Part shown: positions 34,257 through 42,421 of the stretch, piece by piece
Position numbering within the stretch: position 1 is the first letter of the stretch
Layout: the number at the start of each line of letters is the position of its first letter
NCBI RefSeq assembly: GCF_017916295.1
Contig: NZ_JAFMSS010000014.1
Location: 44,176-108,175 of the forward strand
Reading direction: 5' to 3'
Source: Rubellimicrobium arenae
GTDB taxonomy: Bacteria; Pseudomonadota; Alphaproteobacteria; Rhodobacterales; Rhodobacteraceae
DNA: 64,000 nucleotides
Program-made: the position numbers and the translations under genes
The notes under the pieces: model-generated
What the model saw: the letters and a program-made list of their open reading frames with translations, nothing else
Told to the model about the DNA's origin: nothing
Databases searched by the model: none

Positions 34257-35429
34257 TTATCGCTCGACGCAGAGCGCGACGCCCATGCCGCCGCCGATGC
34301 AGAGCGTGGCGAGACCCTTCCTGGCGTCCCGCCGCTTCATTTCGTAAAGGAGCGTGTTCAGCACCCGCGCGCCCGAGGCGCCGATCGGGTGCCCGATGGC
34401 GATGGCGCCGCCGTTGACATTCACGATGGACGGGTCCCAGCCCATGTCCTTGTTCACCGCGCAGGCTTGGGCGGCGAAGGCCTCGTTGGCCTCCACGAGG
34501 TCGAGGTCGCCGACCTTCCACCCCGCCTTCTCCAGCGCCTTGCGCGAGGCGTAGATCGGCCCCACGCCCATGATCGACGGGTCAAGGCCCGCGGTCGCAT
34601 AGGAGGCGATCCGCGCCAGCGGCTCGATCCCGCGCCGCTGCGCCTCGTCCTCGGACATCAGCAGCACCGCCGCTGCGCCATCATTCAGGCCGGAGGCGTT
34701 CCCCGCCGTCACGGAGCCGTCCTTGGTGAACGCCGGCCGCAGCTTGGCCACCGCGTCGATGGTCGCGCCGTGGCGGATGTATTCGTCCTGGTCGACGGTG
34801 GTGTCGCCCTTCCGGCCCTTGATGACGAAGGGCACGATCTCGTCCGCGAACCTCCCCGCCTGCTGCGCCGCCTCGGCCTTGTTCTGCGAGGCGACGGCGA
34901 ACTGGTCCTGCTCTTCGCGCGAGATCTGCCATTGCTGGGCGACGTTCTCGGCGGTCTGGCCCATGTGGTAGCCGTTGAAGGCGTCCCAGAGCCCGTCCTT
35001 GATCATCGTGTCGATGAAGCTCATGTCGCCCATCTTGTGCCCGGCCCGCAGCGGCGCGGCATGGGGCGACAGGGTCATGTTCTCCTGCCCGCCCGCACAG
35101 ATGATGGATGCATCGCCCAGCATGATATGCTGGGCGCCCAGCGCCACGGCGCGGAGGCCCGAGCCGCAGACCTGGTTGAGGCTCCAGGCGGCGCTCTCCT
35201 TGGGCAGCCCCGCGTTGATATGCGCCTGCCGGGCCGGGTTCTGGCCCTGCGCGGCCGTCAGCACCTGGCCCAGGATCGTCTCGCTCACCTCGCCGGCTTC
35301 GACCCCGGCCCGTTCGACCACGGCGCGGAGAACGGCGGCCCCGAGGTCATGGGCGGGCGTATTGGCGAAGGCGCCAGCGAACGAGCCCACGGCCGTACGT
35401 GCGGCCGAGGCGATGACGACGTTGGTCAT
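34257..35429 (-). CDS. phbA: Acetyl-CoA acetyltransferase (beta-ketothiolase)
   Basis: Condenses two acetyl-CoA to acetoacetyl-CoA, first step of PHB synthesis. 390 residues, standard thiolase II. The acylated cysteine is in NQVCGSGLRAVALG (about residue 88), the catalytic His in GHPIGASGARVL, and the second Cys in the C-terminal CIGGGMGVALCVER. The start at 35429 (MTNVVIASAARTAVGSF) is the family start. Forms an operon with phbB. Confidence 0.97.
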   Translation of the reverse strand: MTNVVIASAARTAVGSFAGAFANTPAHDLGAAVLRAVVERAGVEAGEVSETILGQVLTAAQGQNPARQAHINAGLPKESAAWSLNQVCGSGLRAVALGAQHIMLGDASIICAGGQENMTLSPHAAPLRAGHKMGDMSFIDTMIKDGLWDAFNGYHMGQTAENVAQQWQISREEQDQFAVASQNKAEAAQQAGRFADEIVPFVIKGRKGDTTVDQDEYIRHGATIDAVAKLRPAFTKDGSVTAGNASGLNDGAAAVLLMSEDEAQRRGIEPLARIASYATAGLDPSIMGVGPIYASRKALEKAGWKVGDLDLVEANEAFAAQACAVNKDMGWDPSIVNVNGGAIAIGHPIGASGARVLNTLLYEMKRRDARKGLATLCIGGGMGVALCVER

Positions 35430-35539
35430 GGGCGAACCTCTCCCTGGAACCCGGCGGGCAGTGCCCCGCATCTCCACTCTGGGATTACCATAGGGACACG
35501 TAACCCTGCCGTGCAAGCGCCGCATAGCGGCGATGCGCG

Positions 35540-35992
35540 TCAGGCGCGGTCGGGGGCCCAGCGGTCCAGAGACTCCTCGTCCTCGTCCTTGGCGGCGACC
35601 CACGCGCTCCCCCCGGGCCCGAGTTCCTTTTTCCAGAAGGGCGCGCGGGACTTGAGATAGTCCATGAGGAAGTCTGCCGCATCGAAGGCGGCACGGCGAT
35701 GCGGCGCGGCGGTCAGCACCATCATGATCGGCTCTCCCGCCGCCAGCCGTCCATGCCGATGCAGGACCCGCACGGCCACGAGGCCGAAACGGTGGCGCGC
35801 CTGGTCCACCATCCCTGCGATGGCGGCCTCGGTCATGCCGGGGTAATGCTCGATCTCCATGGCCTCGAGCCCGCCGTCGCCCCGCACGACCCCCGTGAAG
35901 CTCACCACTGCTCCGGCGCCGGCGACCCCGGCGACGAAGGCCGACAGCTCCGCGCCGGGGTCGAACGCCTCCGGGCCGACGCGCACCTCCAC
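35540..35992 (-). CDS. moaE: Molybdopterin synthase catalytic subunit
   Basis: Large subunit of molybdopterin synthase; receives sulfur from MoaD thiocarboxylate and inserts it into cPMP. 150 residues. VVSFTGVVRGDGG, EHYPGMTEAAI, RVLHRHGRLAAGEP, APHRRAAFDAADFLMDYLK and the catalytic-lysine region APFWKKE are visible. GTG start 2 nt after the moaD stop, so the two are translationally coupled. Confidence 0.97.
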   Translation of the reverse strand: MEVRVGPEAFDPGAELSAFVAGVAGAGAVVSFTGVVRGDGGLEAMEIEHYPGMTEAAIAGMVDQARHRFGLVAVRVLHRHGRLAAGEPIMMVLTAAPHRRAAFDAADFLMDYLKSRAPFWKKELGPGGSAWVAAKDEDEESLDRWAPDRA

Positions 35993-35994
35993 GA

Positions 35995-36243
35995 TCAGCC
36001 CCCGGTCATCGGCGGAAAGAAGGCCACCTCGCGCGCGCCATCCAGAGGCGCCTCGAAGGAAGCCAGCTTCTGGTCCACGGCGACGCGCACCGCGCGAAGG
36101 TCCGAGAAGGCGAGCGCATGGCCCTCGCTGCGGGCCCGCAGCTCCTCCACCAGCGCGGAGACCGTCGGCGCCCGGGTTTCCACGCTCTCGCGCGAAGTGC
36201 CTGCCCGTTCCCGCAGCCAGGCGAAGTAGAGCACGTGGATCAT
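35995..36243 (-). CDS. moaD: Molybdopterin synthase sulfur carrier subunit
   Basis: Ubiquitin-like protein whose C-terminal Gly-Gly becomes a thiocarboxylate. 82 residues, ending in FFPPMTGG, the diagnostic tail. HVLYFAWLRERAG opens the beta-grasp fold. Its ATG overlaps the pgsA stop (ATGA) and moaE follows after 2 nt. Confidence 0.95.
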   Translation of the reverse strand: MIHVLYFAWLRERAGTSRESVETRAPTVSALVEELRARSEGHALAFSDLRAVRVAVDQKLASFEAPLDGAREVAFFPPMTGG

Positions 36244-36863
36244 GGCGCGTCCTTGAGGAACGGCAGGGACTTGCGGAAGTAGTCCCAGCCTGTGATGGCC
36301 GTCAGGATGGCCGCCACCCAGATGAGGAACAGGCCCGCCCAGGTGGCGAGCCCCGCCCAGGTGGTGCCCGGCGGCAGCCCTACCCGCCCCACGCGGGGCG
36401 GCGGCACGTCCATGACGGCAAGCCCCGTGCCCAGGAACAGCACCGCGATGGCGACCATCTGAGCCGTGGTTTTCCATTTGGCGAGCTTCGTCACCTTCAG
36501 GAGCCCCGCCTTGGAGCCGAGATACTCCCGCAGGCCGCTGACGAAGACCTCGCGGAAGAGGATCACGGTGGCTGGGAGGATCAGCCAGGGATTCATGCCG
36601 TTGTAGCCGGTGATGACCATGATCGCGATGACCACCATGGCCTTGTCCGCGATCGGGTCGAGCATCGCGCCGAAGCGCGATTCTTGCTTCCAGAGCCGCG
36701 CGAGGTAGCCGTCGAAGTAGTCCGTGATCGCCGCCCCGATAAAAAGGGTCAACGCCAGGAAATCCGCCCAGGGCCGGGTGAAGTAAAGGAACATGATGGC
36801 GACCCCGGGCGCCGCAAGAAGGCGCAGCACGGTCAGCGTATTGGGGAGCGTCCAGACGATCAT
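36240..36863 (-). CDS. pgsA: CDP-diacylglycerol-glycerol-3-phosphate 3-phosphatidyltransferase
   Basis: Inner-membrane enzyme making phosphatidylglycerol phosphate. 207 residues with about five membrane helices. The CDP-alcohol phosphotransferase signature D-G-x2-A-R-x8-G-x3-D-x3-D is present as DYFDGYLAR ... FGAMLDPIADK (about residues 46-72). The start at 36863 (MIVWTLPNTLTVLR) is the family start; an in-frame longer form begins in sequence unlike the family. Followed by moaD and moaE without gaps. In related genomes it sits next to uvrC; here about 0.9 kb separates them. Confidence 0.95.
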   Translation of the reverse strand: MIVWTLPNTLTVLRLLAAPGVAIMFLYFTRPWADFLALTLFIGAAITDYFDGYLARLWKQESRFGAMLDPIADKAMVVIAIMVITGYNGMNPWLILPATVILFREVFVSGLREYLGSKAGLLKVTKLAKWKTTAQMVAIAVLFLGTGLAVMDVPPPRVGRVGLPPGTTWAGLATWAGLFLIWVAAILTAITGWDYFRKSLPFLKDAP

Positions 36864-37464
36864 GGACCCGATGTAGCGTTTGCAGCACCGCAGGGGAAGG
36901 CACGGGCCGGTGGAGGCTGTCATCACTGGACCGGCGCAGCCCGGCTCGACGGTCCCGCGGTGGCCCGATGCCCGCGGACACGGACCATAAGGACGCCAAG
37001 CGACAGAGCAGGTCGCGCGATGACCGCTCAGCGGGAGAGGGCCTGGACAGAATCCGGCCCCACATCTCCATGTGCTGTGACCGGCATCGATTCACCAGTT
37101 GGCCTGCGCCTGCCATCCGTTGCGCCCAGGCCCTGAACCGGGGGCGGCGCAGCCATGGGGCTTGGGCGGATCGGGCTCCTTGCCCCAGTGCGGGCGGGAT
37201 CGTGGTCGAGGTTCAGTTCGGGATGCGCCCCACGCCCGCCCACGGGCGTTCTGCCTCAGGTCGCAACTGAATTCCCCACTGTGGCGCGACGCGGCTTTCC
37301 ATTCCTCCGCGTGCGATCATGCTGATTGCCCCCGCCGCCTCGCGCCCCGGTCCATGCAGCCTCCCCCATGCTCGATGCCGGAACGCGCCCGCTCGGGGGA
37401 CACGGCTTCGCAAGGACGGCAGGGGCTGCTAGGCCGGAGGCAATTCCTTGTTCCGGAGGCAGAC
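36864..37464. other. 601-bp region without a recognisable gene
   Basis: Between pgsA (minus) and the DUF4236 gene (plus); both promoters must lie here. No frame resembles a known protein. It contains a 7-bp hairpin ACGCCCG/CGGGCGT (37232-37249), enclosed by a longer-range pair TTCAGTT (37212-37218) and AACTGAA (37265-37271), giving a 60-nt two-tier fold that could be a small RNA or leader for DUF4236. Confidence 0.45.
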
Positions 37465-37731
37465 ATGGGGTTTCGGTTCCGCAGGTCGATCAGGCTGGCG
37501 CCCAGCCTGCGGCTCAATTTGGGCCGGACGGGCGTCAGCGCGACCCTCGGGGGCCGCGGCATTTCGGTGAACGTCGGGCGCCAGGGCGTCCAAGGCACGG
37601 TCGGCCTCCCCGGGTCAGGGCTGTCCTACAGCCGACGGCTCGGTCGAGGCGGGGCAGGCCCGCGCCGGGGCCTCAGGCTTCTGGCCGTTGCGATCGGCCT
37701 GATCGCCCTGGGAGTCTGGCTGGCGGGATGA
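37465..37731 (+). CDS. DUF4236 domain protein
   Basis: 88 residues. The N-terminal 55 residues (GFRFRRSIRLAPSLRLNLG ... GVSATLGGRGISVNVG) are the DUF4236 beta-rich motif found singly or as a prefix of larger membrane-associated proteins; a transmembrane helix ends the protein (LLAVAIGLIALGVWLA). Good GGAGG ribosome-binding site 6 nt before the ATG. Function unknown. It lies in the otherwise compact pgsA-uvrC interval, so it looks like an insertion into a conserved neighbourhood. Confidence 0.88.
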   Translation: MGFRFRRSIRLAPSLRLNLGRTGVSATLGGRGISVNVGRQGVQGTVGLPGSGLSYSRRLGRGGAGPRRGLRLLAVAIGLIALGVWLAG

Positions 37732-37749
37732 TCCTGGGCGGCCTGACGG

Positions 37750-39630
37750 TCAGCCCTTCTCGTGGAAGTAGCCATAGATGGTCTCGGCCAGCTGGTCCGA
37801 TACCCCTGGCACCGCCTTGAGGTCCACGAGCGCCGCCCGGCTGACCGCCTTGGCCGAACCGAAGTGCTGCAGCAGCGCCCTCTTGCGGGTCGCCCCCACG
37901 CCCGGGATCTCGTCCAGCGGGTTGGCGAGCAGGCTCTTGGCCCGTTTGGCCCGGTGCGTGCCAATGGCAAATCGGTGCGCCTCGTCCCGCAGGCGCTGCA
38001 CGAAGTAGAGCACCGGGTCGTTGTGCGGCAGCGCCATCGGGCGCCGGCCCACGCGGTGGAACTCCTCCTTGCCGAGGTCGCGATCGATGCCCTTGGCGAC
38101 GCCGATCATCGGAATGTCATGGACGCCCAGCTCGGCCATCACCTCGTAGACCGCCGAGACTTGCCCCTGCCCGCCGTCGATCAGCAGGAGGTCCGGCCAG
38201 GCGGCGCTCTCGCGGTCCGGGTCCTCCTTGAGCAGGCGGGTGAAGCGGCGGGTCAGCACCTCCTTCATCATGCCGAAATCGTCGCCGGGCTTGGCCGTCT
38301 CGATGTTGAACTTGCGGTACTGCCCCTTCTCGAAGCCTTCCGGGCCCGAGACGATGAAGGCCCCGATCGCGTTCGTCCCCATGATGTGGGAGTTGTCGTA
38401 GACCTCGATCCGGCGGGGGCGCGTGGGCAGCTCGAACTTTTCGGTCAGGCCGTCCAGAAGCTTGGCCTGGGTGGCGGACTCGCTCATCCGGCGGGCCAGC
38501 GATTCGCGGGCGTTGCGCAGGGCGCCCTCGACCAGCTCGGCCTTCTCGCCGCGCTGGGGGACGGTGATGTCCACGCGGCGGCGGGCCTTCTCGCTCAGCG
38601 CTGCCATCAGCACCTCGGGCTCGTCCACGCCGTTGGAGCACAGGACCAGCGGCGGCGGGTCGCGGTCCGAATAGAACTGCCCCAGGAAAGCCTGCATGAC
38701 CTCGCCCGGGTCGTCGTCGCCCGCAAGGCGCGGGTAGAAGTCGTGGTTGCCCCAGTTCTGGTTGGCGCGGATGAAGAAGACCTGCACGCAGGCCTGCCCC
38801 CCCTCCATGTGCAGCGCCACGATATCGGCCTCGGCCACCGTGCGGGGGTTGATGCCCTGCGCGGTCTGAACCTGGGTCAGCGCCTTGATCCGGTCGCGCA
38901 GGGCCGCCGCGCGCTCGAACTCCATGGCCTCGGCGGCCTCGGACATCTGGCGGGCGAGCGTTTCCTGCACCTTGGTCGTCTTGCCCGACAGGAACCGCGC
39001 GGCGTCGAAGACCGAATCCGCGTAGTCGTCCTCGGAGATCAGGCCCACGCAGGGCGCCGAGCACCGCTTGATCTGGTGAAGCAGGCAGGGCCGCGTGCGC
39101 GACGAGAACACCGCGTCCGTGCAGGACCGCAGCAGGAACGCCTTCTGGAGCTGGTTCAGCGTCCGGTTCACCGCGCCCGCGCTGGCGAAGGGCCCGAAGT
39201 AGTCGCCCTTGTCGGTCCGCGCGCCCCGATGCTTGCGGATCTGGGGGTATTTGTGGGCGCTGATGATGATGTTCGGGAACGACTTGTCGTCGCGCAGAAG
39301 CACGTTGTAGCGCGGCTTGAGCTGCTTGATGAGGTTCTGTTCCAGAAGGAGCGCTTCGGTCTCCGTCTTGGTCGTCAGGAACATCATCGACACGGTTTCC
39401 CGGATCATCCGGGCGATGCGTGCCGAATGGCCCGAGGGCCGGGCGTAGTTCGACACCCGCGCCTTCAGGTTCTTGGCCTTGCCGACATACAGGACGCGCG
39501 CCTCGGCATCGAGCATCCGGTACACCCCCGGGCTCGAGTCGAGCTGGCGAAGATAGGCCGCGATGCGCTCGTGCCCGGTCAGGGCGGGCGTGTCGGGGGT
39601 CTGGGGCTGAAGGTCGTCGGGCATGTTCAT
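37750..39630 (-). CDS. uvrC: UvrABC excinuclease subunit C
   Basis: Makes the 3' and 5' incisions in nucleotide excision repair. 626 residues. GIY-YIG endonuclease domain about 20-100 (GVYRMLDAEARVLYVGKAKN), Cys-rich segment RPCLLHQIKRCSAPCVG, UVR motif about 215-250, UvrC RNase H-like nuclease domain with EVYDNSHIMGTNAIGAFIV and DLLLIDGGQGQVS, and C-terminal helix-hairpin-helix pair (LDEIPGVGATRKRALLQHFG). Start at 39630; an ATG 6 bases downstream is an alternative. Confidence 0.97.
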   Translation of the reverse strand: MNMPDDLQPQTPDTPALTGHERIAAYLRQLDSSPGVYRMLDAEARVLYVGKAKNLKARVSNYARPSGHSARIARMIRETVSMMFLTTKTETEALLLEQNLIKQLKPRYNVLLRDDKSFPNIIISAHKYPQIRKHRGARTDKGDYFGPFASAGAVNRTLNQLQKAFLLRSCTDAVFSSRTRPCLLHQIKRCSAPCVGLISEDDYADSVFDAARFLSGKTTKVQETLARQMSEAAEAMEFERAAALRDRIKALTQVQTAQGINPRTVAEADIVALHMEGGQACVQVFFIRANQNWGNHDFYPRLAGDDDPGEVMQAFLGQFYSDRDPPPLVLCSNGVDEPEVLMAALSEKARRRVDITVPQRGEKAELVEGALRNARESLARRMSESATQAKLLDGLTEKFELPTRPRRIEVYDNSHIMGTNAIGAFIVSGPEGFEKGQYRKFNIETAKPGDDFGMMKEVLTRRFTRLLKEDPDRESAAWPDLLLIDGGQGQVSAVYEVMAELGVHDIPMIGVAKGIDRDLGKEEFHRVGRRPMALPHNDPVLYFVQRLRDEAHRFAIGTHRAKRAKSLLANPLDEIPGVGATRKRALLQHFGSAKAVSRAALVDLKAVPGVSDQLAETIYGYFHEKG

Positions 39631-39686
39631 GTCGCGGCTTTGGGAGGGCAATCTAGCGCGGGCGAAGGGGATGAAACAACAGGGCC

Positions 39687-39695
39687 TGTGGATAA
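39687..39695. promoter_or_regulatory. DnaA box (perfect TTATCCACA)
   Basis: TGTGGATAA, the exact complement of the consensus DnaA box, 57 bases upstream of the uvrC start. It is one of three in this gap; see the tandem pair at 39860-39878. Confidence 0.7.
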
Positions 39696-39859
39696 GTCCG
39701 GGGATGGATCGCACGGAGGTGAAAAGGGCCCTCCCCTGCTCCGCGGCGCGGCATGAAGATCGATCCGCAGCCTATTGGTTTGATGTGGTTCGGATTTCTC
39801 CGCTGCAACGCCGCATGTGGAGACTGATGGGAGTCCTGCACAGCCCCCAGTGGAGAATC

Positions 39860-39878
39860 TGTGGATAACTGTGGATAA
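39860..39878. promoter_or_regulatory. Tandem DnaA boxes beside GANTC sites
   Basis: Two perfect TGTGGATAA boxes at 39860-39868 and 39870-39878, same orientation and one helical turn apart, ending next to the stop codon of the SDR gene. GANTC (CcrM methylation) sites lie at 39831-39835 and 39855-39859, the second abutting the first box. The surrounding 39770-39800 stretch is A/T-enriched for this DNA. Candidate DnaA-binding locus: origin, titration site or regulator of uvrC. Confidence 0.65.
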
Positions 39879-39880
39879 CC

Positions 39881-40657
39881 TTAGCCACGACCGATGATGT
39901 CGGGGGTTCTCCACCCGAGATGCTGCCCACCGTCCACGCAGAGCAGCTCGCCGGTCACTGCCTTGGCGTCCAGGAAAAAGGTCAGCGCGGCGGTGATGTC
40001 CTCGGGGTTGGAGCCGCGCGTCAGCACCGTCCCGGCCCGCTGGCGGGCAAAGTGATCCTCGGTCTGACGGTGCCCCCGGATGGTCGGCCCCGGTCCGATG
40101 GCGTTGACGCGGACCCGGGGCGCCAGCGCCTGCGCCGCCGTCTGGGTCAGCGTCCAGAGGCCCGCCTTGGCCAGGGTGTAGGTCATGAACTCGGGCGTGA
40201 GCTTCCGCACCCGCTGGTCCACCATGTTGACCACGAGGCCCTGCGCGACCGGCTCCCCCCTCGCGTCCGGGACCGGGTCGGGAACCTGGGCCGCCAAGGC
40301 CTGGATCAGCAGGAAGGGCGCGCGCAGATTGCTGCCGAAATGGCGGTCCCAGCTTTCGCGCGTCGCGGTCGTGATGTTGTCGTAGTCGAAGATCGACGCG
40401 TTGTTGACGAGGACCGTCACCGGCCCGCCCAGCGCCTGCGCCGCCTGCGGCAGGAGCGATATCACCTGCGCCTCGTCCAGAAGGTCGGCCTTCAGCGCCA
40501 CGGCACGACGGCCCAGGACCTCGACCTCGCGAACGACGGCCTGCGCCTCCTCCTCGGAGGAGTTGTAGTGGATCGCGACGTCATGCCCACGCTCGGCAAG
40601 CCTGAGCGCCATGGCCCGCCCCAGCCGGGCGGCCCCGCCGGTGACAAGCGCCCTCAT
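39881..40657 (-). CDS. SDR oxidoreductase, pteridine reductase (PTR1/FolM)-like
   Basis: 258 residues. The cofactor loop is VTGGAARLGRAMALRL, with the Arg spacing seen in PTR1/FolM rather than the usual GxxxGxG alone. Other shared marks: IHYNSSEEEAQ, NNASIFDYDN, HFGSNLRAPFLLIQALA, VNMVDQRV, the YxxxK pair in FMTYTLAKAGLWTLTQTAA, and NAIGPGPTIRG. FolM/PTR1 enzymes reduce dihydromonapterin, biopterin or dihydrofolate with NADPH. The exact substrate is inference. Start at 40657 overlaps the stop of the zinc-ribbon gene (ATGA), forming a three-gene run with the S49 peptidase. Confidence 0.88.
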   Translation of the reverse strand: MRALVTGGAARLGRAMALRLAERGHDVAIHYNSSEEEAQAVVREVEVLGRRAVALKADLLDEAQVISLLPQAAQALGGPVTVLVNNASIFDYDNITTATRESWDRHFGSNLRAPFLLIQALAAQVPDPVPDARGEPVAQGLVVNMVDQRVRKLTPEFMTYTLAKAGLWTLTQTAAQALAPRVRVNAIGPGPTIRGHRQTEDHFARQRAGTVLTRGSNPEDITAALTFFLDAKAVTGELLCVDGGQHLGWRTPDIIGRG

Positions 40658-40824
40658 GCGCGGCGTCCGCAGGGGCACGGCCCCTTGCCGATGCGGGGCC
40701 GGCCGCAGGAGGGGCAGAACTTGTCGCGCTGGGTCAGGCGGCGTGGCGGCTTGCGGAACCGTCCCCAGATCGCGATGCCGATCATGAAGGCCAGGAACAG
40801 GAACGCCGCCTTGATAAGGATCAC
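40654..40824 (-). CDS. Zinc-ribbon membrane microprotein, 56 aa
   Basis: A small gene overlapping both neighbours by 4 nt: its GTG start overlaps the S49 peptidase stop (GTGA) and its TGA overlaps the SDR start (ATGA). The product has an N-terminal transmembrane helix (AAFLFLAFMIGIAIW), a basic linker (RFRKPPRRLTQRDK) and four cysteines in CPSCGRP and CPCGRR, spaced like a treble-clef or rubredoxin-like zinc ribbon. Frame, overlaps and the Cys pattern argue that it is real. Function unknown; topology suggests the ribbon faces the cytosol. Confidence 0.75.
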   Translation of the reverse strand: MILIKAAFLFLAFMIGIAIWGRFRKPPRRLTQRDKFCPSCGRPRIGKGPCPCGRRA

Positions 40825-41621
40825 AGGCCAAAGCGGGCAAAGGCCGCCCGCTCCTCCATGAGCTCGACCGCGTCCTGCGCGAGGGCCAGGCCGAAGCGGG
40901 ACAGCAGGGACCGGCGCACGCCATAGCGGCGGAACCTGACCTTGTCGCCGAAGCGCGCCTTGAGAACCGGCGCGATATGCCCGACCCCATCGGCAAGGCC
41001 CTGCGTCACGGCCTGCTGTCCGATCCAGACCTCACCGGTGAACAGATCCGGGTTGTCGGCCAGCCTGGCGCCGCGCCGGCCGCGCACATGCGCGATGAAC
41101 ACGTCGTGCAACTGGGACAGCCAGCGGCTCAGCCGCTCCACGTCCTCGGGCTTTTCCGGACGGAACGGGTCCAGCAGGGACTTGGACCGGCCGGCCGTGT
41201 GGACGCGCCGCTCCACCCCCAGCCGCGCGATCAGGTCCTGGAACCCGAAGCCCGCGCTGATGACGCCGATCGATCCGAGCATGGACCCCTGGTCGCACCA
41301 GATCTCGTCGGCGGCGGTGGCGAGCCAGTAGCCGCCCGAGGCCGCCACGTCCTCCACGAAGGCAAGGACCGGAACCTTCTTCTCGTCGGCCAGCCGCCGG
41401 ATGCGCGCGGCGATCAGGGAGGACTGCACCGCCGAGCCGCCGGGGCTGTTGATCTGCAGCGCCACGGCGGCGGGCTTCCTGGCGAAGGCGGCCTCGATGG
41501 CAGGGGCCAGGCCCGCGTCGGTCAGCGACCGCGCGCCCATGCCGATCGGCCCCTGGAGGCGGATCACCGAGACGGTGGGTCGACGGGCGCCGAAGCGGAA
41601 AAGGTCGGGGAGGCTGGTCAT
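40821..41621 (-). CDS. S49 family signal-peptide-peptidase/SohB-like serine protease
   Basis: 266 residues, short SppA/SohB type without a clear N-terminal membrane helix. VIRLQGPIG, the oxyanion segment QINSPGGSAVQS, catalytic Ser in DVAASGGYWLATAAD, SMLGSIGVI and the general-base Lys in TAGRSKSLLDPF are present. Family members degrade membrane-released peptides. Start at 41621 (MTSLPDLFRFG); an ATG-like start 9 bases upstream is possible. First gene of the sppA-zinc ribbon-SDR run. Confidence 0.92.
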   Translation of the reverse strand: MTSLPDLFRFGARRPTVSVIRLQGPIGMGARSLTDAGLAPAIEAAFARKPAAVALQINSPGGSAVQSSLIAARIRRLADEKKVPVLAFVEDVAASGGYWLATAADEIWCDQGSMLGSIGVISAGFGFQDLIARLGVERRVHTAGRSKSLLDPFRPEKPEDVERLSRWLSQLHDVFIAHVRGRRGARLADNPDLFTGEVWIGQQAVTQGLADGVGHIAPVLKARFGDKVRFRRYGVRRSLLSRFGLALAQDAVELMEERAAFARFGL

Positions 41622-41659
41622 GGTCCGCACCTATGCCCCCGCCCCCTGTCCCGCAAGGC

Positions 41660-42421
41660 TCAGCGCCGCAGCCGCCAGCCGGTTCGGAAGATCCACCAGA
41701 CGATCCCCAGGCAAATCGCCGTGAAGGCCGCGATGGCGAGGAGCGAGATCCCCACGGGCACGTCCGCCATCCCGAAGAACGACCAGCGGAAGCCCGAGAT
41801 CAGGTAGACCACCGGGTTGAACAGCGCGACCGTCCGCCAGATCCCCGGCAGCATGGACACCGAGTAGAAGCTGCCCCCCAGGAACACGAGCGGCGTGATG
41901 ACCAGGAGCGGGATCAGCTGCAACTGCTCGAAGTTGCCGGCCCAGATGCCGATGATGAAGCCCATGAGCGCGAAGCTGAGGCAGGTCAGCACCAGGAAGG
42001 CCAGCATCGCGACCGGATGCGCGATGCGGATGTCGACGAAGAACCAGCTCGTGATCAGGATGATGATCCCGATGATGAAGGACTTGGACGCTGCCGCGCC
42101 CACATAGCCCATCACCGCCTCGAAGAAGCTGACAGGCGCGGAGAGCACCTCGAAGATCGTGCCGATGAACTTGGGGAAATAGATCCCGAACGAGGCGTTC
42201 GAGATGCCCTGCGTGATGACCGACAGCATGATGAGCCCCGGCACGATGAAGGCGCCGTAGGAGATGCCTTCGACCTCCTGGATGCGCCCGCCGATGGCCG
42301 CGCCGAAGACCACGAAGTAGAGCGAGGTCGACAGGACCGGCGCGATCAGCGACTGCGTCACCGTGCGGAAGAAGCGCCCCATCTCCTGCGTGTAGATGGC
42401 GCGCACGGCATAAAGGTTCAT
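41660..42421 (-). CDS. ABC-2 type transporter permease
   Basis: 253 residues with six predicted membrane helices (for example LIAPVLSTSLYFVVFGAAIG and LAFLVLTCLSFALMGFIIG) and the ABC-2 exporter motif VFLGGSFYSVSMLPGIWRTV. With the ATPase at 42418 (4-nt overlap, ATGA) it forms an exporter of the DrrAB/NodIJ/YadGH type. Substrate unknown; lipids, polysaccharides or drugs are possibilities. Confidence 0.93.
   Translation of the reverse strand: MNLYAVRAIYTQEMGRFFRTVTQSLIAPVLSTSLYFVVFGAAIGGRIQEVEGISYGAFIVPGLIMLSVITQGISNASFGIYFPKFIGTIFEVLSAPVSFFEAVMGYVGAAASKSFIIGIIILITSWFFVDIRIAHPVAMLAFLVLTCLSFALMGFIIGIWAGNFEQLQLIPLLVITPLVFLGGSFYSVSMLPGIWRTVALFNPVVYLISGFRWSFFGMADVPVGISLLAIAAFTAICLGIVWWIFRTGWRLRR

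Noticed and set aside
37212..37271. tRNA-like fold with 7-bp closing pair TTCAGTT/AACTGAA
   Set aside because: Only 60 nt long, no anticodon arm of correct size and no T-loop consensus; not a tRNA.
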